In this document: positions 1 to 12,000 of the stretch, piece after piece
Numbering within the stretch: position 1 is the first letter of the stretch
How the letters are laid out: every line of letters begins with the position of its first letter
Source: Cyprinodon diabolis
Taxonomy: Eukaryota > Chordata > Actinopteri > Cyprinodontiformes > Cyprinodontidae
Reading direction: 5' to 3'
NCBI GenBank assembly: GCA_030533445.1
Contig: CM060070.1
Span: 31,110,001-31,174,000, forward strand
Length of the DNA: 64,000 nt
Program-made: the position numbers and the translations under genes
Notes under the pieces: model-generated
The model's database searches: none
The model's input: the letters and a program-made list of their open reading frames with translations, nothing else
Told to the model about the DNA's origin: nothing

Positions 1-98
1 TAATTTTTTGCTAACCTTTCATTTTTCCCCCCACCAAAGTCCCTTTTTCTGTTTTTCTTTTTACTTTGTTGTGTGACTTTTAAATTTTCTGTCCACAG

Positions 99-3000
99 AG
101 ACCCAGCCAAAGAAGATTCGGAAACCCCCTGGTTTGCCATCCTCGGTGAGACCTGATTTCTTTTTAACTCTTTTTTTTTTTTTTTTTCTCCTCACCTCAC
201 AGCCAGTTTCCCACTCTTCTTTTCTGCTTGTACAAACTCAGGCTCCCTTAACCTGCTTTAGCAGTCCTGTGAATGAGGACTGAAGATTTCTGCTAACATA
301 TGCACTGAGGGCTGACATATAGACTCCAGAAAAACATGATTTCCAGGTTCATTGCTTCAGTCGTTTGGTGCTGAGTTTTGTTGGAGCTGCCTGACAGTCG
401 AGCAGTTTTGTGTGATTATGTTAAGTGACTCTTAAAAAAGAATCTGAACTAGATAGAATAGAACATGTTTCCTGTTTCATATTTAAGAAGTATGATTTCA
501 GCATTTCTCTGATCTATATGAATATTTAGCGGATAAACTGAAGTTTAGGAAAATATATTTGCTTTTTTTCTTCCATTCATCCACCCATAATATGCTTTTT
601 ACGAGAAAAAAAAAAGAAACAAAAAAAGATCAGTCTGTAAACATCCGTGCATGTTTATACTGACACTGTCTAGGAACCCTAGTTCATTGTTATTTCTGTC
701 ATCAAATTGCCTTTATTTTGTCCTTTCAGGCTGCTCAGTTTGTTGGATGATTAGCATTTAGCTTCCAGATTCTCTTCAAACTTCCACTCTCTTTTTCTGA
801 GCGCTGTGAAGTTCCTGGTGAACTCCTGCCCGACTGTAACTGGTGTCGTTTTTGTCAGTGTGCCCGGAGGTCTTAGCAGCTGATGGGAGGATGACGGCAG
901 CCGCACATAGCTGGAAATACAAGTCACCGTTACTCATTTTATTATACTGAATCAAGTTCATGCCCATTCATGAATCATTGGCACATTTTAGGTTCGACAT
1001 GCCTGAGACGCAGCCAGCTGGGTTAAACTGTTGGGAACAACAGAGAGGGTTTAGTTTCAAAAAGAGAATCCAAATAAGATTAGCTAAAACAGAACCTTCT
1101 CTTAATATATATTTGTTTAATGGATTTTTTTTCAATTTGGCAAATGTGAGCAAAATTTTGTGGACAATCTGCAAATGGCAAACTCGCTCTTTAGATCCCT
1201 GGTTTAGATGTTTCTCTGTTGAACAGACCTGATCTGGGTGAATCTGTTATTAACAAGGTTGCAAGTCTGGTCTAAATGTTATGGTGAGCCTCTGAATAGA
1301 TGAGATATTGTATATCTACTAAAAACCTTTTTTTTCTGCTGCTGTAGCTCTGGTGTAACAAGAAACATGAAATTGTTCCTTGTATTTAATTACTGGACAT
1401 TGTGTAAACCTGATACGATCTTTAAAATCTTTGTTTTGTTGTTTTAAGAAAGTGAAGCTGTGTTTTGACAACACAGCTGTTGGCGTCCACCTGTAGGCGT
1501 GTGGTGGTGGCTGAGCGCACGGACACTTTCTACATCAGAGTTTTGAGTGTGAAGCCTGTCTCGCCATGGCTCTGTTTTCTCTGAACCTCTGCTGTTCTCT
1601 GTAGTAGCATGAACGATGAGCTGTGTGGTTTTAGGTGCAAAATGATGAGATGTCTGTTTGTGTGGAACCCCCCCCCCCCCCCCCCCCCCACCTCTGCCTC
1701 ACCTCCGCCTACGCTCACCACATGATGGCCTGGGTGGGCCTCCCCCCTGTGAGTGACCCAATTGTGAGGCGCAGGGCTTGCGAGGCCTCTTAGCCCCGTG
1801 TCTGAGCCCAGATTAATGACTGCTGCCGATGATCCCGTGGTCTCTTTCCACCCTCCTCCCTTTCCGTTTGTCTTAACCAACCTATCAATTTTCTATTTTA
1901 GCTACTTTTCTTTCAATTATTTTGCTTTGAATCAGAAAACTTAAAGTATCCGATCAGTTCCTATAAACCCCTCCCCCTCCTTTGAGCTCAGAAACTCCAC
2001 AAACATTTGCTTCTCTTCTGCCCCCTAGTTGTCCCTTTGCTTACCCACAAACCTTTGTGGTTAAATGTAAGCGCTTGGAGGTTGGTTTGATGTTAATCTT
2101 CATCTATTTCCCCCACCTTTAGCAATAAACCTATGTTTTTCTTCTATGTATAGAGGCCTTTACACGGTCATAACTTGAATCACATTAAACCCGTATTAGT
2201 TAAGGATTTTGCCCCATAAATCTCTTTCTTCCCGGAGAATACAATTACCCGGCAGCGCCTGTCATTGTGCGGCGCTGTGCTCCCATCTAGAGCAGCAGGA
2301 TTCGCAGGACATTGTTCCCGGTGAAAGAACAACTCAAAGCTTATTGTTAAATGAAGCCATCTCCATCATGTTTCCCCCCCGAATTAACCGTGATCATTTT
2401 AAATCCCCCGTTTCCTTCACACTCCCCTGGCCGTATCAAGCTTTGTTTAAGTCATTTAGATTACCGTCCCTTGTCCCCCTGAACACCCCTTATCTCTACA
2501 CCCATTTCATATATCATTAGGACCTTTTTTTTTTCTTTTTTTCTCTCCCTTCCCAATCCTTTCCTTACCCCTTTACCACCCCCTACCCACCACAGTTTCT
2601 CCCTGTCTCTCCGTCTCTTTCCGTCTCTCTCTCGCTGACTGGCTCCCAGCCCCCATTTCTCTCTCTCTCGGTTTCTCTCTCTCTTTCTCTCTCTCTCTCT
2701 ACTCATTCCCTCTCCTCAGCCCAGCTGCCTGTGGAGTTGGATGCGGTCCAGGAACAGGCAGATGGCTCTGTAATTAGAAGTGCATCTCTCCATTCCCTTT
2801 CCACTTCTCCTTGTTAAATCAAATTACAGAAAAAATCTCTTTTCTGGATTATCATTCTTTGCAGCATAGCCTTCATTCTCTTCTCTTTTACTGTTTCTGC
2901 CATGTAATACAGAAGAAGGCAAGAGAAAGAGTGGCACACAAGGGTGAATGAAAACAGAGGACTACTTGCGTCCATCCTAGGTCTTTATCGCTAGTTCTGT

Positions 3001-6000
3001 TTTACAAGCATTTAAACAGGATGCTTACAAATTTTCACATATAGAATTTCAGTCTTGGTTCAGTGCTTTTGGTTTGTGCATGAATGGGTGTGTTGGCTCA
3101 CTAAATGCATGGTATGTATGTGATCTGATACTGAGCATGTTAAAGGGAGGGGCTGGGGGACTGGCAGTGCGATGTCACTGGGGTCCTAGGAGCGAGAGGA
3201 AATGCTCACTGTGCACTGGGATTCAAGCCGCCGCTTTACCCAGCATGCCATAGCCACTGTGGTCTCCTCTACAGGCAAGGAGCTGGCCCTGCTTACTCCT
3301 CCACCTCCAGCAGACTCCCTCATGCCATCTTGTGGCCATTTTAGGCTACTGTAATCTAGTATTTATCCATGGCTACCTAAAAATAAGGTTGTCGGCATAA
3401 AAATATTTTTCCTCTTATTCCAGACTGCTAAACTCAACATTTAAATTTTATTATTAGTTATAGTAACATTATTCATTGCTTTTGTTGATTATTCTTGTTG
3501 ATAGACACAGGCTGTGCATGTCCTTTAGCTCAAAGGATTTTGGGTCCAGGCGTTCGCCATGTCTGTGCTTCTATTTCAAAACAAGAAAGGAGTGTAGAGT
3601 GTTTGACTACTCCCTAATGATCGTGGGTATAAAAGTTTTCAAAGGCTAAAGCAGTCTAAGGTTTTAAAAGCAGATCAAGTAGCAGCTGAGCAGCTGATGA
3701 GCCATAAAATAAACTAATGAATTGCTGTAAGATTATACACGCTGTTTGTGTTCTAGGTTTGTCCATTTTTTTTATGGATGCTTAATGGAATTAGACTTTC
3801 GCAGAAGTGAAACTTAAAGTGACCTGCTTCTAAGCTAAAGGTGCTATAAAATCTGATTGTTTTTCTTGTGAATGTCAAGTCATGGTTTGCAGATTGAGTG
3901 TCCAGTTGCGCTGGATTTAATTCCAAAATTTCTTTATTGTAGATACTTATACATTAGCCTGCATCAGGCTTTATTTTTTTAAGATGCTGCTCTTTATTAA
4001 TTTAATACTTTTCATAAAAAAACATTTTCAACTTTTTATTGTGTGCAAAATAAGCAAAAGAAAGCAATTTAACCATCACAATTATTAAGAAACACAATGC
4101 TTCTATCTGTTACGGTGCATTATGGAGTCTTCTAATGATACTGCCACCTGTGGCCAAAACACAGAGCTGCAGCACTGCTCTGCTCTATCTTGTAGCTCGC
4201 GTTCGTACTTAAGGTGTTTTTTTTACTTTTTCATCTTACGTTGAGTTGCCATTGGTGCCGGAGTTCATCTGGATGCCAGTTGTGTCTTCGTAACAACACT
4301 TAGATTGTTAGCTATATTGGACCCATTTAACATGGATGTGCTTGTCAACATCTGCAGAACAGCACGGGAACTTCTGACCCTCAGTACGTTCATTGAAAAC
4401 AGGCTACAGGCTTATAGATGCATTGGCGCCGATCAAATGATGTTTTAGTCATAAAGGGTCAAATGAAAAGGCTATTATAATCAGTAAAAACGTACAGAGT
4501 GTCTCTTAAAGCTCTAGTTTTGTCACACTGATGAAGTTTTTATTAGGTTGTAGTCCAGTGATCTGGTGCACCTTTGTTGGATAAACCCAGTACTGTGCCT
4601 AATGTACCAATCTGCCTCATTCTGTGTTTTAAATTTTTTTGCTGTAAACCGACCTGCCAGCTGGTTGCACTGACCCTTTGTAATCGGAACAAGACACTGT
4701 TGAGCCTGGAAACCGTTTCGCCCCTATGTTAGTCCTAATGGCAGTAGGCTGGGTTAAACCTACCATGCTATCTTGGTTCTTTCAGTTGATGCACAACATA
4801 AATGCCTTCAAATCCTACCTTGAGGGGTTTGGTCCAAGATGCTTTAGTTTCCCACACAATAACTGCCTACTCTGTGCCACTTTTGAACAGCTAAATATGT
4901 CATTCTTAAGAGGGAATGACACCGGATAATCTGTGGCATCTCTTTAAAGGGTTATTAACCCTGGAGATGGTGAGAAGGGTTGGGCATCGTTTGAATTGAA
5001 TTTATGGTTTCAATCTTTTGATTCCTGTTTCTATCGATTCTCCATTCCTTTACGTTTAAGAGAATTTAAAAATAAAAGTTAAAATGTTACAAATTAGCTG
5101 ACTAATCAGAGTTCTGTCTGGATGAAATGGTCTGAACTTCTCAATGAGTTTTAATACAGCCCTACATTTAAATATGTCTTAATGTTACTTTAATATAAAT
5201 ATCAAACCTTTGAACCTTAATATAAACATTAAGTACAATTTTATTTTATTTACCTGATTCTGTGTGTGGTGTTAGACTGTCAGAGTTGAAGTAAAACGCA
5301 GCACAACAGGTGTTTTGCTACAAAAGGTATCCTTAAAAAATCCTCGGCATGGTTTACTGCATCTCCTTTCCACTCAACTAGATGTGGAAGTAATGATGTT
5401 TTACTTTAGTGGACAGAGGAAAGATCAGATTTCAGACTCCATCGTTCAGGTACTAGGTTTATGAAACTGATCGTAAACGGGGAAAACAAAGGCTATAAAT
5501 AAAGTTGTGTTTCAATTTTTTCAGAAGTCTGTCAGATCTAGATTCAAGTGTTTTTCATTCTTTCAAGAATGCATAGATAACTAGGCAGGTATCTGTTTAA
5601 ATAAGGTAAAAAGAAAAAGGGTAAAAAGAAAGGCCCCAATGTCAACTGCAGAAGATCATTACAACTGCAGGGATGAACACATTTCTTGGGGAACCTACCT
5701 TACCACAACACGGTGCAGCTGCTCAAAGACGGGGCTCTCTTTCTGAATCTGGCTGTTTTTTTGCATACCGTATTTTCACGACCATAAGGCGCACCGTACT
5801 AAAAGGCGCAGTCTCAGTTATGTGTGCCATTTCTGTATTTAACACACGCATAAGGCGCACCGGACTATAGGGCGCGGGTTTTATATACAGGTACATGTCC
5901 TCTACTATGTTTAAATACCTCTACTGCGTATTTAAAAATACAGCGGGAGCAAAACTGAGTATGATTGTGCTTTATTCATGTATTTATTACAAAGTATTAA

Positions 6001-9000
6001 TCAAACCTGGGAGCTGGCCGTGAGACAGACACATCGCAGATGACAGAGCACTGTGATCACTCCTAAATTAACTTAAAATCCTGAAACCTGCCGACGGAAT
6101 ATGTTCGCTTTTATTACCGGTATCCTGGTGCCTGCAGTTTAAATAATTGAGATGAAAAACACCTGCCAGCCGCCGCGGTGAACCCGGAGGCTACCCGGCC
6201 CAGAGGCTGCTGCTGAAGGGAATTCTACTGTCGGTGCACCGCTGGTATGTGGGGGTCTGAGCGCCTCCGACAGAAATAGTATAGGCAGGATGATAATCTG
6301 GATGAACTGACTGCAATTATTAAGTTTTCAGGTGGACTTTCTCACTTAAAAACATATTAAAACTAATTTATTCCCACTGATCACAGCAAATATAGCTGCA
6401 AGATTTAGATTATTTAGATGAAAAAACACCTGCCAGCCGCCGCGGTGAATCCGGAGGAGACCCGGCCCAGAGGCTGCTGTTGAATTAAGCTTTCAGGTAG
6501 AAAAATAGAGCGGGAGCAAAACTGAGTATGATTGTGCTTTATTCAAGTATTTATTACAAAGTATTAATCAAACCCATCAAAGTCATCATCCTCTGTTTCT
6601 GAATTAAACAGCTGCGCTAAATCAGACATGCCAATTTCCCCTTCTTCGCTGTCAGTCACTTTCCGTGCCGTGCGGCTCCTCTGAAATAATGCCGGCTTTT
6701 GCGAAAGCTCGAACAGTGCCAGCAGACACGTTAGTCCAAGCATCAACAATCCATCAGCGAACGGTGGCGTAACTTGCCCGGCGCTGCCTTCCACCTTTCG
6801 TGAAACTGTGGTCTCCGTCTGTCGTCAATCGCTCCCACGCCGCTCGCAGCCTTACTTTGAACGGCCGGTTCACACCGATGTCGAGCGGTTGAAGTTCCTT
6901 TGTCAGACCCCAGGGATAACAGCGAGCACAGCGTTCATTTGAGTCACCTTTTTTTCACATCAGCTGTGAGATGGGCACGATGGAGTCACAGATTAACAGA
7001 GATGGTGATGCGTGGAAAAAAAACACCTGGTCTCCTCACATACACCTGCCTCAGCCACTCCATCATCTCCTCATCCATCCAGCCCTTTTCATTTGCCTTA
7101 ATATCATATGTCATCAGAGCGCTGTGTCTGTCTCGCTGTCAGCTCCCAGATCAGCTTCTCTGGTTGATGCAGCGCTTCCAGCAGCAAAACTTCAATTTTT
7201 CCATCTCGAGCAGCAGCGCGTTGGTGGCGCGTCAGATGCTTAAACTTTCCCGACGGGCTACGCCTGCTGCTCAAAACGCGCTGCGGGACCTTTTGCTGCG
7301 CCTATACGCGTGTCAACCATTGACTTTTCATGTAAACTCGCTGCTTCTGCTGGGCCTGCTGCATCCGGTTCACACCGATGTCGAGCGGTTGAATAACAGC
7401 GAGCACAGCATTCATTTGTTTCACCATGTTTTTCTCATCAGCTGTGAGATGGGCACGCATGGTGTCACAGATTAACAGTGATGGTGATGAGTGGAAAAAA
7501 ACCACCTGGTCTCCTTACATTCACCTCCCTCAGCCACCCTTTCATCATCTCCTCAATGAGGTGGTCTCAAAAGTCGCAGTTACAACACACATAGGGCACA
7601 CCGCACCAAAGGGCGCACCGCTAGAGACTGACACGGGAGTGGATTTTCACTCCTGTCCCGTCCCACTCCCACAGACAAAAATTGTGTCCCGTTCCAATCC
7701 CGGGCCAGAGTAGAAATCTAAATCCTGTCCCGTCCCATTCCTGGTGAAATTACTCCCACTCCCATCCCGCTCCCATTCAGAATGACTCCCGCTCCTGCAC
7801 CACTCCCATTCTTGTTTTTTTTTTTTTTTTTTTTTTGAGCGCGGGTGAAAACTCAGAGTGGAAACTCAGAGCGGAAGCACTGTTGGTTTTTGGGTCATGT
7901 AGTTTTTTTGACTCTCATTATAGTAGAGGCTTCAAGGAAAAAAACTACAAAATGGCGGTGCCAGTACTGGATTTTTTTTGTTTATATTTTATTTTTTGGC
8001 ATCGATCATAGTTTTTTTTTAGTTACTACTGGTTTGCTCCCGCTCCCGTCTGCTCCCGTTAATGTTTAATCCTGTACCGTCCCAATCACGTGATCGTTAC
8101 TAATACTAACTCCCATCCCACGGGAATCCCGTGACCCGTGGGATTCCCGAAAAAATGTCAGTCTCTACGCACCGCACATTTTGAGGGGAAAAAAAGACGT
8201 TTATGTGCGCCTTATAGTCGTGAAAATACGGTAATACAATCCCATTACAATTGTTGCTCATTTCGATTGCTGGTGCACAAACAGATGGTTGCACACAGAC
8301 TCCTGTTATTCTTATTCACTTGTATTCTGCGGCTTTCTTCCATCAGTCGTCTTGATATGGAAATTAGGAATCGAAAATAAAAAATATGAATGATTGCAGG
8401 AGAAATTACGATTATGGTGAGATGTTTTAATATCATATACCAGACCAAACACTAGAATCTAGATATGAAGCTAAAAGTTAGGACTTATCAGTTGCTCGCT
8501 TCATAATATTCCAGCTGACACTTTGTTGATGAAATAGTTGAAGCTGTTTTCAATGAAGTCTTCATTGCACATGTTTTTACTCAGGTATATGCCACTACAA
8601 CTGGAGATGAGTTTGCCAGGGACAACGGAGGATATCCTGGCGCCAAACCCGGCGCCGTCTATCCAGCCTCCTATTACATGCAGGGTAACCATTAGAAAAA
8701 AAGTTGTTTGTATTTTTAATCTTTTTTTGATACAGGTTTTTAAACCTTATTTTTCATTCCTTAGAAGACCCATGGTCATCTTCTGGCTATTCTGGGATGT
8801 TGGGTAACTCTCCTCACATTGGTCAGCCAGGCTCCTTCCCTGCTATCAACCCACAGGACAGAATGGTTCGTTTGTGGTTCACTGTTCCTCAAGTTCTCAG
8901 CATTCTATGACAAAAAGCAGGACAACCCTACAATCAATGGAAAAAAGATGATTACTCTGATTATGAATTTTCCATTTTACAACTGTATGAAGTTGATCTT

Positions 9001-12000
9001 AGTTTTTCCTTAAAATTACCTCATTATGGTGTATTTCATTCATTTCTTTTGTACCTATTAAAGGCTTGTGTACCTTCTTTTGAAGCATCACACTGTGTCT
9101 CTAATCCAACAGAACTATTCTCTGCCCAGCGGCGAGGTCAACGGCTTCCACTCCGCCCCCACCACCTACAACCACACACCCACCATCAATGGAGAGGGCA
9201 TCATGGGTAAGCACCCTTTAAATCAACCCCTGTTTAAGAAGTATCTGGCAAATATCTTCCATTGATCTGTTGGACTGCCGCTGTCATTTAGTTATTCATT
9301 TACTATTTACTTTGCAGCCAGCCGAGGCACGACGGCAAGCAGTTCAGGAGATGAAATCGGAAAAGCTCTTGCTTCAGTGAGTTAATTATCTTTCTTTTCA
9401 ATGTGCATATAAGTTTTTGCTTAACATTTATCAGAGTGTGGTACATACAAATATCTAAACTGAATATGACTTTCAGATTTACCCATCGGACCACAACAGT
9501 AATAATTTCTCCTCGGCTCCCTCCACTCCTGGATCTCCCCAGGCTATTGCAGGTACACCTCACCCCTCACTTAAACTACATATGAATCATTCTTAATCGT
9601 AAACAAGGGAGACTTTACTTTGGGGAGAGAAGAAGAAGAGAAACTGTGTAGAAAATGTGTCTGTGGCGCCATCTGGTGTGTATATACAGCAACTGATGCT
9701 TGACCTGATTCAACATCATCTCTGCAGGAGCTCAGTCTCAGTGGCCAAGACCAACCACACCCAACTATGAAGGGCAACCACACACACTGGTAAGTTGGTG
9801 TATTTTTGCTGCATCAAAGAAAACAAACTTAAATGGGTGAGAGGTGACATTGGTTTCTGTTATAAGTACAGGGTTTCCGCGGGTCATTAAATAATAATGA
9901 TAGTACTACTTTGGACTTGCAATGCACTTTATATTTAAATAAATCCACATATGCCACATATTAAACAGTTAAGTGCTAAATAAAAACACATGGAGAGCAT
10001 GTGTAAATGATTGTTTTTTTGGCATTAAAATGTATTAAATGTGATTATCGTGGAATTTAAAATGCCTTATTTTAATAAAAAAAAAGTTTATAAAAACAAT
10101 TTCGTTCGATATATATTATATCATGATACATTTGCGCTGAACTGCTCCCGGTTCATCGTATGTTCGGAAAATAAGCTTGAGGCGGAGAAAACGTAAGAGA
10201 ATGGGGATAATGTATGGGGATAGTGCTATTACCACAGACGATCTCGATGATCTCGCTCTCGAAATGGAATTGAACGATTCAGATTAGCTCGCCGAATGAA
10301 TATAAGGGGTAGAGCGTAGCCGCCTGTGGCCCGGGCTGCCCGTCACAACTCCAGTCCGGCGCACGGATGACATCATACACACTCCGCTTTGTTTTTAAAA
10401 GATATAAATATAAAAAATATAACCGCCGATGTCTGGGGGACAGTGATTTGCCTACATGTTATGAATGCTGGAGTACCATAAAGAATACGTTATGAACAGT
10501 TTAGTTTGTGCCTTCTAGTCGTTGCCGTAGGAAGACGTTTCTTGGATATAACCAATTAACGTTGGATAATCCTTTATATGTTTATAACGGAATATGTTCA
10601 GAAAAGCTCCAAGTGACACAAAACTCTTATGGGTGAGTAATATATGATGTAATAACTTAAAATCAAGGGCCCAATGTAAAAAAAGAAGAAAAAAAAAAAA
10701 AAACCGTTTCCCTTTAACATGAATGGGTGAGATGAGATGCAATCTATAATTATACTAAAACAAATTTTCGTGTTGATAAAAATAATCTTTGTTTTGTTTG
10801 CTACATCAGCTCTTGTATTTTATCATCTTTTTTGTGATTTATGACATATTGACAGAGATAAAGACATACTTTTTAAAATGAAAATTAGATATACAGCGTT
10901 TTAAATTGAACCTAAGCTTTCCAGTCTAGGCTTGTTTAAAACTAAGGAAACTAACCTGCTTCTTGATGACCGTTTAGTCAAATAAAGGTGTTTTGGTTCC
11001 TAAACTGTGCATTAATATGAAGTATTTAGTCCAGGTTAATCCCATCCTTACCTAACATGTCTTAAGTGTTTCAGAACTTCACTGCGTCTGCATTGTTTTG
11101 CTGCTTTATTTGTTTCAAGCTTCCTTACAAATGTTTTCACTACAAATGTAATGTGCTTCATTCTTCAGCATGTTGTAAAATGCTGCTTTATGCTGCTGTC
11201 GGAAAGAGTGTTGACTTTTGAAATTGAACGTGTTAAAGCATCTTAACAGCTTCATGATAACAGTTAATAGGAAATATTCATGGCTGAACAATTAAAGGTT
11301 ATCCAATTAAACATAACCAGTAACAGCTGTTCGGTTACAGTAAGTGCTTTGCATTTAGTTCACTCCGACTGTTTTTCATACAGATAAGTGGTGACGCTAT
11401 TCCCTTATGAATAAATACAAACTATTGTGTTAATAACAACCTAATATAAACAAAATGAATTTTTAAAGGGTCATCAAATGGTATTTATATAAATTCCTGG
11501 GAATTTTAAGATCTGATTTCTTTCTTCCCAAGAAGGAACAAATCTACCTCAGCTGCAGCTGTTTGCAGATTTAACTTTTAGCTCAAACGTCCCCAGTCCA
11601 TCAGTCAATTTATTCTAGACGAAAATACTGGTAGTTTTCTATGGTACGCTATGGCAGTCTATCTTTAATATCCTGTACCCATTTAAAAATGATGCAAAAT
11701 TACATTTTCCACTGATATGCAAAATGTGTATACATGCTTCTATAGGTAATGCCAATGCTCAGGTTTCATTATTTTTTGTAGCAGAATAAAATGGAGGACC
11801 GCTTGGAGGAGGCCATCCATGTGCTGCGTAGTCATGCTGTGGGCCAGAGTCCAGCATTAGAAGGAGCCCACTCTGATATGCACAGCCTGCTGTCCTCGGT
11901 CCACAACGGGGGCCTTGGAGGACTCTCCCCTGCTTTCCCAAACGCCAGCCTTGCTCTTAGCAACAGACATCCTGCTTTGGTGAGTCATTGTTCCTCTACT

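Larger units (their letters stand above)
5768..8231 (-). mobile_element. Pogo/Tigger-type DNA transposon relic
   Basis: Terminal inverted repeats match: the left end reads ccgtattttcacgaccataa and the right end is its complement with one change (ataagg...gtgaaaatacgg), each flanked by TA, the usual Tc1/mariner/pogo target duplication (5766-5767 and 8232-8233). Inside, the - strand keeps a broken transposase with the pogo-like DDE phrases [12 protein letters not shown] and QPLDIGVNR. Internal blocks are duplicated: 6865-7090 resembles 7365-7560, and 5935-6007 resembles 6501-6575. A hAT element is inserted near the right end. Dead copy; family assigned from residues, not from a search. Confidence 0.85.
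146..8584 (+). other. Large tcf3 intron: repeats, low-complexity tracts and possible regulatory DNA
   Basis: This 8.4-kb intron has no supported exon. It contains a 22-base C run (1668-1689), a long pyrimidine-rich tract (about 2520-2710), a GC-richer block (2160-2500) that could be a conserved non-coding element, one copy of an unclassified dispersed repeat (about 4118-4500), the start of a simple dispersed repeat near 4978, and a pogo-type transposon (5768-8231) with a hAT MITE inside it. The rest is unremarkable AT-rich sequence. Confidence 0.6.

Noticed and set aside
1530..1880. 116-codon - strand frame with a Gly run
   Set aside because: The Gly run is a by-product of the poly-C tract; no recognisable domain and no splice context.
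2461..2706. Arg/Glu-rich - strand frame
   Set aside because: Low-complexity GA repeat, not a gene.
3250..3360. Possible extra tcf3 exon after ctctacag at 3274
   Set aside because: Acceptor-like and GC-richer, but the following sequence does not resemble E-proteins and no matching donor and phase were convincing.
6900..7713. Long + strand frames (up to 191 codons)
   Set aside because: They are antisense shadows within the pogo element; the real transposase remnant is on the - strand.
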